Origin: an uncultured Burkholderiales bacterium
Lineage (GTDB): Bacteria > Pseudomonadota > Gammaproteobacteria > Burkholderiales > Burkholderiaceae_C
Reading direction: 5' to 3'
Length of the DNA: 64,000 bases
Assembly (NCBI GenBank): GCA_945952065.1
Contig: CAMFGY010000019.1
Span: forward strand, 21,986 to 85,985
The position numbers were made by a program, and so were the translations under genes. The notes below the pieces were generated by a model. That model was given only the letters and a program-made list of their open reading frames with translations. It ran no database searches and was not told the DNA's origin. Shown piece by piece: positions 51,486 through 61,415 of this stretch (its first letter is position 1; each line of letters opens with the position of its first letter).

Positions 51486-51698
51486 ATGAAAACCCGCTAT
51501 GACTTTTCTCTTTTGACCACCTTTCTGACCGCGCTGGGCGCCGTCGCGGCCTCTGCCGTGCTCGGGCTGAATCTGGCCGATCAGGCCGAGGCGCAGCGTC
51601 AACAAGAGCAGCCCGCGGGTCGCATCGTCACCGCCTCCTCCGGGGTGCCAATGCAGCAACTGCCGCTGGTGTTGATCGAAGGTCGCAGCCAGTCGTGA
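51486..51698 (+). CDS. Small exported or membrane-anchored protein ending in a QLP motif
   Basis: Codes for 70 residues; CAGGAG precedes the ATG. Residues 8-30 form one hydrophobic segment (LLTTFLTALGAVAASAVLGL) that is either a signal peptide or an anchor. The tail is polar and ends M-Q-Q-L-P-L-V-L-I-E-G-R-S, which resembles the motif of the small exported protein at 26266-26523. No family is known to me. It is divergent from the DyP-P450 gene, with about 250 bases between them. Confidence 0.62.
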   Translation: MKTRYDFSLLTTFLTALGAVAASAVLGLNLADQAEAQRQQEQPAGRIVTASSGVPMQQLPLVLIEGRSQS

Positions 51699-51706
51699 GC
51701 CGACCG

Positions 51707-51733
51707 CCGCTGAGGGCCACCACCCCTCAGCGG
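51707..51733. terminator. 9-bp hairpin between convergent genes
   Basis: CCGCTGAGG (51707-51715) pairs exactly with CCTCAGCGG (51725-51733). It covers the stop codon of the MFS gene. There is no T-run on either side, so it may act with Rho or as an mRNA 3' end stabiliser. Confidence 0.5.
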
Positions 51734-53001
51734 AACAGCTGCGGATAGTGCCTGGCGTAATGCCCCTCGGCCTGCTCATGCGGCAGGTTCAAAAAGGCCC
51801 GGTAACCGGGCACCGCGAGATAGCCCAGGCCGACCACAAACAGGCCCAGGCCAAACAGACCATAGACCGCGTCCACATCGCTGCGCAGCAGCGTCATGCC
51901 GGCAAGACCTGGCCCCAAGACGCCGGCCACTTGCATGGCCATCATATTGACGGCTGTCATGCGGGCGCGGTAGCTCTGCGGCATGGCCAGCAGGCGGTGC
52001 GTTTGCCCCACCATCTGCACCGTGGCAATGCAGGCGCCAAACAAGCCAAAGCCCAGCATCAAGAGCAGCGGCTGATGGTTCAGGCCAATCGCCAGCATCA
52101 CCAGGCCCTCCGTCAGAATCGCCGCCAGACTGGCATTGAAGCGGCCGATGCGCTGGGCCAGCCAGACCGAGCCGCCCAGCGAGCCCAGCAAGAGCCCCGC
52201 TGACAAGCTGGCCTCGCAAGCGCCCAGCCAAGCGGCCGACAAGCCCAGCGACTGCACCTTCAGCGGCAGCAACATGCCGATGCCGGGCCCAAAAAACACC
52301 ATCACCAAAAAAGACACAAAGGTCCAACCGCGCTCCATGGGCATTTTCCATTTGGCCGCGAGGCCGGCGCGCAATTCCTTCAAAAAGTCTTTCTTGTCTG
52401 CGGGCTGCGCCGGCGTCTCGGTCTTGATGCGTGCAGCCAGCCAGGCGGCAAACACCAGCAAGAGCGCATGCAGCCATAGCGTCGCGGCCGTGCCGGCGGC
52501 GGCCAGCAGGGCGCCGCCCAAGACCGGCCCCATCAAACGCCCGACCGCCTGGGCGCTTTTTTGCAACCCCAGGCCCTCGGTCAGCTGGGCCGGCGGCAGC
52601 AGTTCGGCCACGATGCTCAGCGAGGCCGGCATGATGGCCGCCATGGCAATGACGGCCAGCAATTCCAGCCCGATCACCCAGCTCAGGTGGTAGTAGCCGG
52701 CCTGGGCCAGGGCGGCCAGCACCACGCCCTCGGCCGCCATCAGCATCAGGCCTCCCGCAATCAGCTGGCGCTTGGAGATGCGGTCGCCCAGCGGCGAGAG
52801 CAGGGGCAAGGCCACAAACGAAGCGCCGGCCAGCGTGGCGGCAAAGATCGCCAGCTGCGCCGCGCCGCCCTGGGTGGCCACCCACCAGGGCACCGCCACA
52901 TGGCCCACCATCAGCGATAGCAGCATCAAGGTGTCGCTGATCAAGAGCAGCCGGAAGGGCAAACCTAAAGGGGCAATGCGGCGGGCGAGGGCTTGTAACA
53001 T
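51727..53001 (-). CDS. MFS transporter, exporter type
   Basis: Codes for 424 residues from the ATG at 53001; the frame is open to 53067, but that would overlap the divergent lipoprotein start. Twelve hydrophobic helices can be traced, with L-S-P-L-G-D-R-I-S-K-R-Q-L in loop 2-3 in place of the sugar-porter motif. A charged central loop (I-K-T-E-T-P-A-Q-P-A-D-K-K-D) separates the halves. The pattern resembles the EntS/MFS_3 drug or siderophore exporters. No biosynthetic cluster is beside it, so the substrate is unknown. It shares its promoter region with the divergent HELTH lipoprotein. Confidence 0.82.
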   Translation of the reverse strand: MLQALARRIAPLGLPFRLLLISDTLMLLSLMVGHVAVPWWVATQGGAAQLAIFAATLAGASFVALPLLSPLGDRISKRQLIAGGLMLMAAEGVVLAALAQAGYYHLSWVIGLELLAVIAMAAIMPASLSIVAELLPPAQLTEGLGLQKSAQAVGRLMGPVLGGALLAAAGTAATLWLHALLLVFAAWLAARIKTETPAQPADKKDFLKELRAGLAAKWKMPMERGWTFVSFLVMVFFGPGIGMLLPLKVQSLGLSAAWLGACEASLSAGLLLGSLGGSVWLAQRIGRFNASLAAILTEGLVMLAIGLNHQPLLLMLGFGLFGACIATVQMVGQTHRLLAMPQSYRARMTAVNMMAMQVAGVLGPGLAGMTLLRSDVDAVYGLFGLGLFVVGLGYLAVPGYRAFLNLPHEQAEGHYARHYPQLFR

Positions 53002-53057
53002 CAGCGCAGTTTTGCACAGACGAAGCCAAGCGATACGGCAGGGAGCAGGGGGCGCTG

Positions 53058-55079
53058 ATGAATCCAAGAGAGCAAATCGGGCGCAGCGTGCGCTGGCGGC
53101 AGGGCCTCGGGCGCACTCTTCGGCGCGCTGCGCTGGTGCTGCTGCCCCTGCTGCTGGTGGCTTGCGGCGGAGGTGGCGGTGGTGGTGGTGGTGGCAGCGG
53201 CGCTGCGGACCCCGCGCCCGCCCTGCCGGTGCCGCCCCTGAGCGCTGAATGCCAAGCCGGCTCGGTGGCGCGTTGGGCCCAAGACACGGCGGCGCAAGCC
53301 GGGCGCAATACCGAGCTGGCTTTGCTGGCCTGCCCCGGCCATGAGCTGAAACAGTTGCAATGGACGCAAACCGCTGGCCCGGCTTTGAACCCGCTGTCGG
53401 CGCGCTCGCAAGCGATCACGGTCGACCCGCAGCCGGGCCAGCTGTATCGCTTCGAGCTCAGCTTTGTCGATGAGCTGGGCCGCAGCTACCGCGAGGCGTT
53501 GCCGCTGGAAGCCAAGACCGCCGCCGATGCCTACAGCCCGCTGCTGCGCGGCGAGCCTTCGGTGTGGGCCGGCGGCAAGACCTCGGTGCGCGCCACCCAT
53601 CCGCAGCTGGACAGCCCCGAGTGGGCGGGTGCCTCGCTGCGCTGGACCCAGCTCGATGGCCCCAGCGTGGACCTGGGCGACGCCAGCGCCTGGCGCTTGC
53701 TGCTGACGGCGCCGCAGGTCGCGCAAGACAGCCTGGTGCGCTTGCGCGCCACCGTCACCCTGAGCAACGGGCGCCAGGCCAGCGGCGAGTTCAGCCTGCT
53801 GGTGCAGGCGCTGCCGTCCAAGCTGCCGACGCTGCAGGCCTTTGACAGCAGCAACCCCGCCAGCCGGGTCTACCCCTATTTGGCGCAGGGGCCTTATGCC
53901 GCGGCGCTGGACGACTGCATCTACAACCCGCGGCTGGGCCGCAGCGGCCCCAACAATTTGTGCACGCTGGGGCGGTTGCCGCTGCTGGGCCAGGCCACGG
54001 CCGGTGCGGTGCCGACGGTGGAGCAAGTGATGCAGCGGGTGCTGGTGTCCAACGACTGGATGGGCGAGGTGTTCGAGCGCTTTTTGCGCGAGCAAGACCC
54101 GCAGCAAGACTTCCGCCGCATGCTCGCCAGCGTCACCGCCATCGTGATTGGCGGGCGGGTGCGGCCGGCGTTCTACTGGAGCGGGACCGGCGCCATTTAT
54201 CTGGACGCTGCCAATCTGTGGCTGACGCCCGAGCAGCGCGACACCGTCAGCGAGACCCCCGACCCGCGCAGCAACAATGGCGCCCTTTTGAACTACGCTT
54301 CACCTTGGCGTTATGTGAAGAACAACAGCCATGCCTACAGCAGCCTGCCGCGCGAGCCGCGCCTCACGCGCAGCCTGGCCGAGGTGGTCTATCCCCTGGG
54401 CAGTTTGTTGTTCCATGAGCTGACCCATGCGGCCGACTTCATGCCGCCGCGCAGCCATGCGCTCCTGCCCACGGACAAGCGGGTGTACGAGGCCGGCCCG
54501 GCGCGCAGCCTGTCGCAAAACCTCTATGAGCAGCTGCCGTTTTATTCCAGCGAGATGCAGGGGCTGGCCCGGGTGCTTTCCTTCGGCGCCACGCCCAGCG
54601 CGCAGCAGCAGGCATACACGCCCAGCGATATTGCCAACTTCTTCAGCCGTGACCGCGTCAATGATGACTACGCCTACTCGGTGCCTGATGGCGAAAGCTA
54701 TTCGCGTGAAGACGCGGCGATGTTGGTGGAAGAGGCCTTGATGCAGCTGCGCTACGGTGTGCTGCGTGACTTTGCCATCACCAACAAGCTGCAAGACGGC
54801 GCCCTCAGCGCCGATTTGATCGTCAACTGGGGCCAGCGCGGCCGCATTGGCGAGGTGGCCATCAAGCCGCGCGTCAAGCTGGTGCTGGCCGAGGCCATGC
54901 CTTGGCTCAGTGCCAGCTTGGTGGATGGCCTGGCCGCGCCCCAGGCACTGCGGGCCGGCCTGAGTTGGGGCGCCAACTTGGACCAAGCCGCGCTGGCGGC
55001 GGGGCAGTCCAGACCGCTCAACGCCCAGCAGCGCTACAACGAGCAGGAGCAGACCACCCGGGCCTTGCGTTCGCGCTGA
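53058..55079 (+). CDS. Lipoprotein with HELTH zinc-protease-like motif
   Basis: Codes for 673 residues. The signal peptide ends in a lipobox L-V-A-C followed by ten glycines, coded by a GGT/GGC run. Residues about 80-260 contain two beta-sandwich-like repeats (L-Q-W-T-Q-T-A-G-P and L-R-W-T-Q-L-D-G-P-S-V), as in PKD or cadherin-like modules. The second half is helical and has F-H-E-L-T-H-A-A-D (His453, Glu454, His457), a zinc-protease-like site; a third ligand is not certain, though E-E-A-L-M-Q-L follows later. I know no family name. It is followed by the DUF1800 and DUF1501 genes on the same strand, all exported. Confidence 0.78.
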   Translation: MNPREQIGRSVRWRQGLGRTLRRAALVLLPLLLVACGGGGGGGGGGSGAADPAPALPVPPLSAECQAGSVARWAQDTAAQAGRNTELALLACPGHELKQLQWTQTAGPALNPLSARSQAITVDPQPGQLYRFELSFVDELGRSYREALPLEAKTAADAYSPLLRGEPSVWAGGKTSVRATHPQLDSPEWAGASLRWTQLDGPSVDLGDASAWRLLLTAPQVAQDSLVRLRATVTLSNGRQASGEFSLLVQALPSKLPTLQAFDSSNPASRVYPYLAQGPYAAALDDCIYNPRLGRSGPNNLCTLGRLPLLGQATAGAVPTVEQVMQRVLVSNDWMGEVFERFLREQDPQQDFRRMLASVTAIVIGGRVRPAFYWSGTGAIYLDAANLWLTPEQRDTVSETPDPRSNNGALLNYASPWRYVKNNSHAYSSLPREPRLTRSLAEVVYPLGSLLFHELTHAADFMPPRSHALLPTDKRVYEAGPARSLSQNLYEQLPFYSSEMQGLARVLSFGATPSAQQQAYTPSDIANFFSRDRVNDDYAYSVPDGESYSREDAAMLVEEALMQLRYGVLRDFAITNKLQDGALSADLIVNWGQRGRIGEVAIKPRVKLVLAEAMPWLSASLVDGLAAPQALRAGLSWGANLDQAALAAGQSRPLNAQQRYNEQEQTTRALRSR

Positions 55080-55297
55080 TGGCATGTGGGGTATGGGGTG
55101 TGACGGGCCCGGTGCCAGCCACTGCGCCCCGCGGTAGTTTTTCACGCCCGGCGCATTGGTGTGCGCTGGGCCGGGTGCTGCGCAACAGACGCTTACAACT
55201 GTTGCCCCTGTTCGAGCCTTTGGCTGAGCGATAGCTGAGTAGAGTGCCGCCCAAGGCGCAAGGCTCCTTGCTTGCGCTGCGCTTGGGAGTCCCTGTG

Positions 55298-57112
55298 ATG
55301 CAGCAAAGAAGTTTGAAGAACGAACCCGCCCCAGGCCAGCGTCTGCGCGGGCTGGTCTTGGCCGGCCTGATGGGCGCGGCCCTCTTGGGTTGCGGCGGCG
55401 GCGGAGGCGGCGCAGGGGGCGACAGCGGCAGTGCCACGCCGTCCAATCCCAGTACACCCAGCACGCCCAGCACACCGCCGGTGATCGCCAAACCCAGCAG
55501 CCGCGAAGAGGCCATGCGCTTTTTGATGCAGGCCAGCTTTGGGCCCACCGAGGCCAGTATCGCGGCCGTCATGGAAAAAGGTTATGAGCCCTGGCTGGAC
55601 GAGCAGCTGGCCAAGCCGGCCAGCGCGCATCGCTTCAATTGGGATGCGGCGGACGCCGCCGTCAAGGCCGCCACGCCCACGGCCTCGGCGGGCACCCGCG
55701 AGGTGCTGGACTCCTTCTACAAAGTGGCCATCACCGGCGAAGACCAGCTGCGCCAACGCGTCGCCTATGCGCTGTCGCAAATCATGGTGGTCTCGATGGC
55801 GCAAGACAATGTGGGCAATCAGCCGCGCAGCGTGGCTTCGTATCTGGATGTGCTTTCGGCCAATGCCTTTGGCAATTACCGCGACCTGTTGGAGCAGGTG
55901 GCGCGGCACCCGGCCATGGGCTTGTACCTCTCGCACCTGAAGAACCAGAAAGAAGACGCCAAGACCGGCCGCGTGCCCGATGAAAACTTCGCCCGGGAAG
56001 TGATGCAGCTCTTCTCCATCGGCTTGATTGAGCTCAACGCCGACGGCAGCCCCAAGCTGGAAGGCGGCAACCCCAAGCCGACCTACACCGCCGAGGACAT
56101 TGCCGGCATGGCCAAGGTCTTCACCGGCTTCAGCTGGGACGGCCCCGACACCGCCGACGGCCGCTTTTGGGGCTGGTGCCCCGACTATTGCAGCGCCGAC
56201 CGGGCGATCAAGCCCATGCAGGGCTACAGCCAGTTCCACTCGATCAGCGAGAAGCGCTTTCTGGGCAAGGTGCTGCCTGCACAAGACAAGGCCGACCCCG
56301 CCGCCAGCCTGAAGCTGGGCCTGGACACCTTGGCCAGCCACCCCAATGTGGGCCCCTTCATCGGTCGGCAGATGATTCAGCGCCTGGTCACCAGCAACCC
56401 CAGCCCGGCCTATGTGGGGCGGGTCGCCAAGGCCTTTGGCAGCGGCGATATGAAGGCCATGGTGAAGGCCATCTTGCTGGACACCGAGGCACGCGACGCC
56501 GCTTTGGCGGCCCAGCCCAGCTACGGCAAGCTGCAAGAGCCGGTGCTGCGCCTGACGGCCGCGCTGCGTGCCATTGGCGCCAGCAGCGACAGCGGCGCTT
56601 GGTTGATTGGCGCCACCGATGACCCCAGCACCCAGCTGGGTCAGTCGCCGCTGCGCTCGCCCTCGGTGTTCAATTTCTACCGCCCGGGTTTTGTGTTGCC
56701 GGGCAGCGAAACCGGCGCGGCCAAGCTGACCATGCCTGAGCTGCAACTGGTGCACGAGACCTCGGTGGCCGGCTATGCCAACTACATCAAGAACGGCGTG
56801 GCCAGCGGCTTCGGCCAGCGCGGCCTGGACTACAAGGCCACGCGCAATGATGTGCAGTTCGACCTGACGGCGCTGCTGCCCTTGGCGCCCAAGCCGGCCG
56901 ATCTGGTCGAGCAGGTCTGCAAGCAGCTGCTGGGTGCGCGCGCCAATGCGGCGCTGAAGGCCGAGCTGGTGGCGGCGGTGGAGTCGGTCAAGCTCGATGC
57001 GTTCAAGCCCGATGCCAGCAATCAAAAAACCGTCGATGACCAGACGCGCAACCGCGCCAAGCTGGCGCTCTATCTGGCGCTGGTGTCGCCGGAATACCTG
57101 GTACAGAAATAA
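55298..57112 (+). CDS. DUF1800-family lipoprotein
   Basis: Codes for 604 residues from the ATG at 55298, with GGGAG upstream. The lipobox A-L-L-G-C is followed by a glycine run and a Ser/Thr/Pro linker (S-N-P-S-T-P-S-T-P-S-T-P). DUF1800 begins near residue 68 with E-A-M-R-F-L-M-Q-A-S-F-G-P-T, followed by L-R-Q-R-V-A-Y-A-L-S-Q-I, N-F-A-R-E-V-M-Q-L-F-S-I-G and N-F-Y-R-P-G-F-V. The family has no proven activity; it is nearly always followed by a DUF1501 gene, as here 14 bases downstream. It should be lipid-anchored in the envelope. Confidence 0.93.
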   Translation: MQQRSLKNEPAPGQRLRGLVLAGLMGAALLGCGGGGGGAGGDSGSATPSNPSTPSTPSTPPVIAKPSSREEAMRFLMQASFGPTEASIAAVMEKGYEPWLDEQLAKPASAHRFNWDAADAAVKAATPTASAGTREVLDSFYKVAITGEDQLRQRVAYALSQIMVVSMAQDNVGNQPRSVASYLDVLSANAFGNYRDLLEQVARHPAMGLYLSHLKNQKEDAKTGRVPDENFAREVMQLFSIGLIELNADGSPKLEGGNPKPTYTAEDIAGMAKVFTGFSWDGPDTADGRFWGWCPDYCSADRAIKPMQGYSQFHSISEKRFLGKVLPAQDKADPAASLKLGLDTLASHPNVGPFIGRQMIQRLVTSNPSPAYVGRVAKAFGSGDMKAMVKAILLDTEARDAALAAQPSYGKLQEPVLRLTAALRAIGASSDSGAWLIGATDDPSTQLGQSPLRSPSVFNFYRPGFVLPGSETGAAKLTMPELQLVHETSVAGYANYIKNGVASGFGQRGLDYKATRNDVQFDLTALLPLAPKPADLVEQVCKQLLGARANAALKAELVAAVESVKLDAFKPDASNQKTVDDQTRNRAKLALYLALVSPEYLVQK

Positions 57113-57126
57113 GCGAGGTCCGCGAC

Positions 57127-58677
57127 ATGAGCACGAACCGCAACTACAGCGTTTTCCATTCCCCCGCCTCGCGCCGCGCCTTTTTGCGCCAGGCTGCGGG
57201 CTTTGCGGGCCTGGGTGCCGCGGCGCCCATGGCCATGAACTTGGCGGCGCTGGGCAGCGCCCAGGCACAAACCGCCGGGGACTACAAAGCCCTGGTCTGC
57301 GTCTTTTTGTTTGGCGGCAATGACGCCTTCAATATGGTGCTGCCCACCGACGCTGCCTCGTGGTCGGCCTACAGCCAGGTGCGCAACCAAGCGCCGGAGT
57401 CAATCGCCTTGCTGGCGCCCGGCACGGCCCCGCAGGCGGGCGCCGCTGCCGGTTCGCCCGAGCGCTTGGGCGGCGTGCTGCCCATCAGCCCCATCAGCAA
57501 CCAGGGCCGCAGCTTTGCGCTGCACCCTTGCATGGGCGGGGTGCGTGATCTGTTTGCGGCCGGGCGTTTGGCGGTGCTGCCCAATATCGGCCCGCTGGTG
57601 CGCCCCACCACCAAGGCCGATTTGAAGATCGCCAGCTTTGCCCGCCCGGCCGGCCTCTATTCGCACAACGACCAGCAGTCCACCTGGCAGGCCTTGACGC
57701 CCGAAGGCGCCACCGTCGGCTGGGGCGGGCGCTTTGCCGACCTGCTGATGGCGGGCAACACCCAGCCCATCTTCAGCGCCATCTCAGCCGGCGGCAATGC
57801 GGTGTTCTTGAGCGGCCAGCAAGCGCTGCAGTACCAGATCAGCACCCGCGGCGCGATCCGCATCGGCGGCAGCGACAGCAGCTTGTTCGGTTCCACCGTG
57901 GCGCTGGAGCGCATGCGCAGCGTGATGCGCGGTGGCCGCAACAGCGATGTGATCGGCCGCGACCATGCGGCCGTGGTGAGCCGCTCGCTCAGCGCCGAAA
58001 GCCTGATCGCCAGCGCCATGCCGGCGGCCAATGTGGCCCCTTACGGCACGCCGGGCCTGGCCAATGGCGCGGCCGACCCGCTGCTGCAATACGACAACCC
58101 GCTGACCGGAGCCAAGGCCAACAACAGCCTGGCGCAGCAGCTGCAAGTGGTGGCCCGCACCATCGGCGCACGCAGCGCCCTGGGCGTGGGGCGGCAGGTG
58201 TTTTTCGTCAGCATGGGCGGCTTTGACACCCATGACGGGCAAAACCGCGCCCAGGCCGATTTGATGGCCAAGCTCTCGCACGCCCTGAGCTACTTTGACA
58301 ACACCTTGGGCGCCATGGGGCTGCGCAACAACGTCACCACCTTCACCGCCAGCGACTTTGGCCGCACCTTCACCAGCAATGGCGACGGCACCGACCACGG
58401 CTGGGGCAGCCATCATTTCGTGATGGGCGGCGCCGTCAAGGGCCGCGAGTTCTACGGCAAATTCCCCACGGTGGGGCTGAAGAACGCCAAGAACAACGAC
58501 TTCGACAGCAGCCCCAACCAGCTCGGCAACGGCAGCCTCTTGCCCGAAACCTCGGTCGAGCAACTCGGCGCCACGCTGGGCCGCTGGATGGGCGTCAGCG
58601 AAGGCCAGCTGGCCGACATCTTCCCCAATCTGAAGAACTTTGACGCCAGCAAGCGCGACCTGGGCTTTATGGCCTGA
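57127..58677 (+). CDS. DUF1501-family Tat-exported protein
   Basis: Codes for 516 residues. The N-terminus has the twin-arginine motif S-R-R-A-F-L-R-Q followed by a weakly hydrophobic stretch and an A-Q-A cleavage site. DUF1501 marks are V-F-L-F-G-G-N-D-A-F-N-M-V near the start, S-H-N-D-Q-Q-S-T-W-Q and the late T-D-H-G-W-G-S-H-H-F-V-M-G-G. The D-H-G-W-G segment and the fold relate these proteins to alkaline-phosphatase/sulphatase-like enzymes, but no activity is established. It pairs with the upstream DUF1800 gene. A hairpin spans its stop codon. Confidence 0.93.
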   Translation: MSTNRNYSVFHSPASRRAFLRQAAGFAGLGAAAPMAMNLAALGSAQAQTAGDYKALVCVFLFGGNDAFNMVLPTDAASWSAYSQVRNQAPESIALLAPGTAPQAGAAAGSPERLGGVLPISPISNQGRSFALHPCMGGVRDLFAAGRLAVLPNIGPLVRPTTKADLKIASFARPAGLYSHNDQQSTWQALTPEGATVGWGGRFADLLMAGNTQPIFSAISAGGNAVFLSGQQALQYQISTRGAIRIGGSDSSLFGSTVALERMRSVMRGGRNSDVIGRDHAAVVSRSLSAESLIASAMPAANVAPYGTPGLANGAADPLLQYDNPLTGAKANNSLAQQLQVVARTIGARSALGVGRQVFFVSMGGFDTHDGQNRAQADLMAKLSHALSYFDNTLGAMGLRNNVTTFTASDFGRTFTSNGDGTDHGWGSHHFVMGGAVKGREFYGKFPTVGLKNAKNNDFDSSPNQLGNGSLLPETSVEQLGATLGRWMGVSEGQLADIFPNLKNFDASKRDLGFMA

Positions 58678-58697
58678 CGATGAAGGGCGATCAGGCC
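58671..58697. terminator. Hairpin covering both stop codons of convergent genes
   Basis: GGCCTGA (58671-58677) and TCAGGCC (58691-58697) pair over seven bases. The stem contains the stop codon of the DUF1501 gene and, on the other strand, that of recQ. It has no T-run. Confidence 0.45.
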
Positions 58698-60583
58698 TCG
58701 CCCAACACTCGCAGAATCTCGCGGCCGTAGGCTTCCAGCTTCTTGGCCCCCACGCCGCTGATCTGGCCCAGCTCGTCGAGGGACTGGGGTTGCTGGCGAG
58801 CCATTTCGGCCAGGGTGACGTTCTGGAAGATCACATAGGCGGGCAGGCTGTGCTCTTTGGCCACTTCGGCGCGCCAGGCTTTGAGTTGCTCGAAGCGGGC
58901 TTGCGCGGCCTCGTCCAGATCCAGCGGCGCGGCACTGCGGCTGCCTGCGCTGGGCTTGCTGCCGCGTGTGAGCCGGCCTTTTTTGGGCGCGGCGCTGGGC
59001 ACGCGCAGCAGCAGCTGCACTTCGCCCTTGAGCACCGCGCGGGCGCTGTCGGCCAAGGCCAGGGTCATGTACTCGCCTTCGGTGAACACATGGCCTAAGG
59101 CGATCAACTGACGGAGCACGGCGCGCCATTGGGTCTCGGGCAACTCGGCGCCAATGGCCCAGGTGCTGAGTGTTTGGTGGCCGTACTGCGTGACCTTGTC
59201 GGTGAGCTTGCCGCGCAGCACGTCGATCAAATGGCCGGCGCCAAAGCGCTGGCCGCCGTTTTGATGGAAGCGGTAGATGCAGCTGAGCAGCTTGCGGGCG
59301 GCTTCGGTGGCGTCCCAGGTGGCGGGCGGCTGCAGGCAGTTGTCGCAGTTGCCACAGCTGAGCCTATGGCCGCCGGCATAGGCTTCGCCGAAATAGCTGA
59401 GCAAACGCACGCGTCGGCAGTCGGTGGCTTCGGCCAGGGCCAAGAGGGCATCGAGCTTGCCGCGCTGGCCTTTCTTGAATTCTTCGCCGGCCGGGCTTTC
59501 GTCGATCATGCGGCGTTGGTTCACCACATCGGCCAGGCCGTAAGTCATCCAGGCATCGGCCGGGGCGCCATCGCGGCCGGCGCGGCCGGTTTCTTGGTAA
59601 TAGCTCTCGATGTTTTTGGGCAGGTCCAGGTGGGCCACAAAGCGCACATCGGGTTTGTCGATGCCCATGCCGAAGGCCACGGTGGCCACCATCACGATGC
59701 TGTCTTCGCGCAAAAAGCGGTCTTGGTGGCGCTGCCGCACTGCGGCGTCCAGGCCGGCGTGATAGGGCAGGGCCTTGATGCCTTCGGCGGCCAGCCAGTC
59801 GGCGGTCTCGTCCACTTTTTTGCGGCTTTGGCAGTAGACGACGCCGGCTTCGTCGCTGTGTTCGTCTTGGATGAAGCGCAAGAGCTGCTCGCGCGGCTTG
59901 CTGTCTTTCTCGACGATGGCGTAGCGGATATTGGGCCGGTCGAAGCTGCTGATGAAAACGCGCGCGTCTTCCAGTCGCAGGCGCTCGATGATGTCGGCGC
60001 GGGTCAGGTCGTCGGCGGTGGCGGTAAGCGCGATGCGCGGCACCTCGGGGTAGCGCTCATGCAGCAGCGACAGCGCCAGGTATTCGCTGCGGAAGTCATG
60101 GCCCCATTGGCTGACGCAATGCGCCTCGTCGATGGCAAACAGGCTCAGCAGGCCGCGTTCATACAGCGAGTCCAGCTGCGCCAAGAAGCGCAGATTGGTG
60201 ACCCGCTCGGGGGCGGCATACAGCATCACCAAGCGGCCGCTCATCATGTCGCGCTCCACCTGGCTGGCCTGCTCATTGCTGAGCGTGGAGTTCAAAAAAG
60301 CGGCATGCACGCCGGCTTCTTCCAGCGCGCCGACTTGGTCGTGCATCAGCGCGATCAAGGGGCTGACCACCACCGTCACGCCGTGGCCGGCACGGTGCCG
60401 TGCAATCGCCGGGATTTGGTAGCACAAGCTCTTGCCGCCGCCGGTGGGCATCAGCACCAAGGCATCGCCAGCGGCAACCACATGGTCAACGATATCGGCT
60501 TGGGCGCCGCGGAACGCGGAGTAGCCGAACACCTCTTGCAAGATGCTCAGCGGCAGGGACGAGGAATGGGGGGGCAGACTCAT
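58691..60583 (-). CDS. recQ: ATP-dependent DNA helicase RecQ
   Basis: Codes for 630 residues from the ATG at 60583; an ATG four codons upstream is also possible, and the longer frame to 60745 runs into the DUF2807 gene. Motifs: Walker [18 protein letters not shown], the box [22 protein letters not shown], the RecQ zinc site (C-R-R then C-G-N-C-D-N-C), a winged helix, and a C-terminal HRDC domain ([20 protein letters not shown]). It works in recombination and fork repair. All family parts are intact. Confidence 0.96.
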   Translation of the reverse strand: MSLPPHSSSLPLSILQEVFGYSAFRGAQADIVDHVVAAGDALVLMPTGGGKSLCYQIPAIARHRAGHGVTVVVSPLIALMHDQVGALEEAGVHAAFLNSTLSNEQASQVERDMMSGRLVMLYAAPERVTNLRFLAQLDSLYERGLLSLFAIDEAHCVSQWGHDFRSEYLALSLLHERYPEVPRIALTATADDLTRADIIERLRLEDARVFISSFDRPNIRYAIVEKDSKPREQLLRFIQDEHSDEAGVVYCQSRKKVDETADWLAAEGIKALPYHAGLDAAVRQRHQDRFLREDSIVMVATVAFGMGIDKPDVRFVAHLDLPKNIESYYQETGRAGRDGAPADAWMTYGLADVVNQRRMIDESPAGEEFKKGQRGKLDALLALAEATDCRRVRLLSYFGEAYAGGHRLSCGNCDNCLQPPATWDATEAARKLLSCIYRFHQNGGQRFGAGHLIDVLRGKLTDKVTQYGHQTLSTWAIGAELPETQWRAVLRQLIALGHVFTEGEYMTLALADSARAVLKGEVQLLLRVPSAAPKKGRLTRGSKPSAGSRSAAPLDLDEAAQARFEQLKAWRAEVAKEHSLPAYVIFQNVTLAEMARQQPQSLDELGQISGVGAKKLEAYGREILRVLGEA

Positions 60584-60623
60584 GGATGGCGCCATTGTCG
60601 GTGACGCCGAGGCTGCCGCCGAA

Positions 60624-61415
60624 TCAGGGCTGTCCGGTGGGCACGCTTCTGACCGAGAGGGCTTTGTCGCCCCGGGCATTGATCTTGGCGATGCCACTGG
60701 TGCTGCGGCTGACTTCCGGGTGGCCCCAGTAGTCGATCTGGCCAAAGCCTGAAACGCTCAGCCTCAAGACCTCGGTGGCCCAGACCTCGGCGCCGCCGAT
60801 GCCGCTGATGCTGATGCTGGCTTTGGCAGCTTGCAGATTGTCGGCCTGCAAGCGGCCCTTGCCGGAGATGCGCAGCGTCATGTCATTGACCTGGCCGCTG
60901 ATGCGCCCCTCGCCCGCGCCCGAGATGCCAAAGGCCAGGCGGTCGCAGACCAAGTCATCAAAGCGCGCGGCCCCGGCGCCTGAGATGCTGATTTGCAGCT
61001 GCTCGGTGCGCATCGGGCCGGGCGCATGCAGATCGCCAGCACCCGAGAGGAAGAGCTGGCTCAGCTTGCGCAGGGTCACGTCCACCGTGGGCTTTTGGCT
61101 GCGCCACATCTTCCAGCCGTCCACCGAGCGGATTTGCAGGCGGTCGCCGCTGAAGTCCAGCTCGATGGCTTTTTGCGCCTCGGCATCGCCCAGCACAAAG
61201 ACCTGGTCACGGTCGCCCTGGAACAGGCGCACATTGGCCGAGCCTGCCAGCTCCACCCGTTCAAATGGGCGAGATGCACTGTAGGTGCGGCCTTCGGCGG
61301 CGGGCCCGGTCGGCGGCTGTGCCTGCGTTGGGCTGGCCAACGCGGCCAACAGGCCTGCCAAGCCCAGCCAGCCCGCCGATCGGAGCGCGCCCCAAGGACT
61401 GTTGAGCCCATTCAT
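60624..61415 (-). CDS. Exported GIN-domain (DUF2807) protein coupled to a two-component system
   Basis: Codes for 263 residues. A signal peptide (about 1-32, ending P-T-Q-A-Q) is followed by a repeating beta-helix region with [32 protein letters not shown] and S-G-I-G-G-A-E-V, the pattern of the putative auto-transporter adhesin head GIN domain. Function is unknown. Its start overlaps the stop of the LytTR regulator by four bases (ATGA), so it is coupled to that gene and probably part of the same response. The three genes form one minus-strand operon. Confidence 0.88.
   Translation of the reverse strand: MNGLNSPWGALRSAGWLGLAGLLAALASPTQAQPPTGPAAEGRTYSASRPFERVELAGSANVRLFQGDRDQVFVLGDAEAQKAIELDFSGDRLQIRSVDGWKMWRSQKPTVDVTLRKLSQLFLSGAGDLHAPGPMRTEQLQISISGAGAARFDDLVCDRLAFGISGAGEGRISGQVNDMTLRISGKGRLQADNLQAAKASISISGIGGAEVWATEVLRLSVSGFGQIDYWGHPEVSRSTSGIAKINARGDKALSVRSVPTGQP

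Noticed and set aside
55193..57268. 691-codon minus-strand frame opposite the DUF1800 gene
   Set aside because: No recognisable domain and biased composition; DUF1800 is clear.
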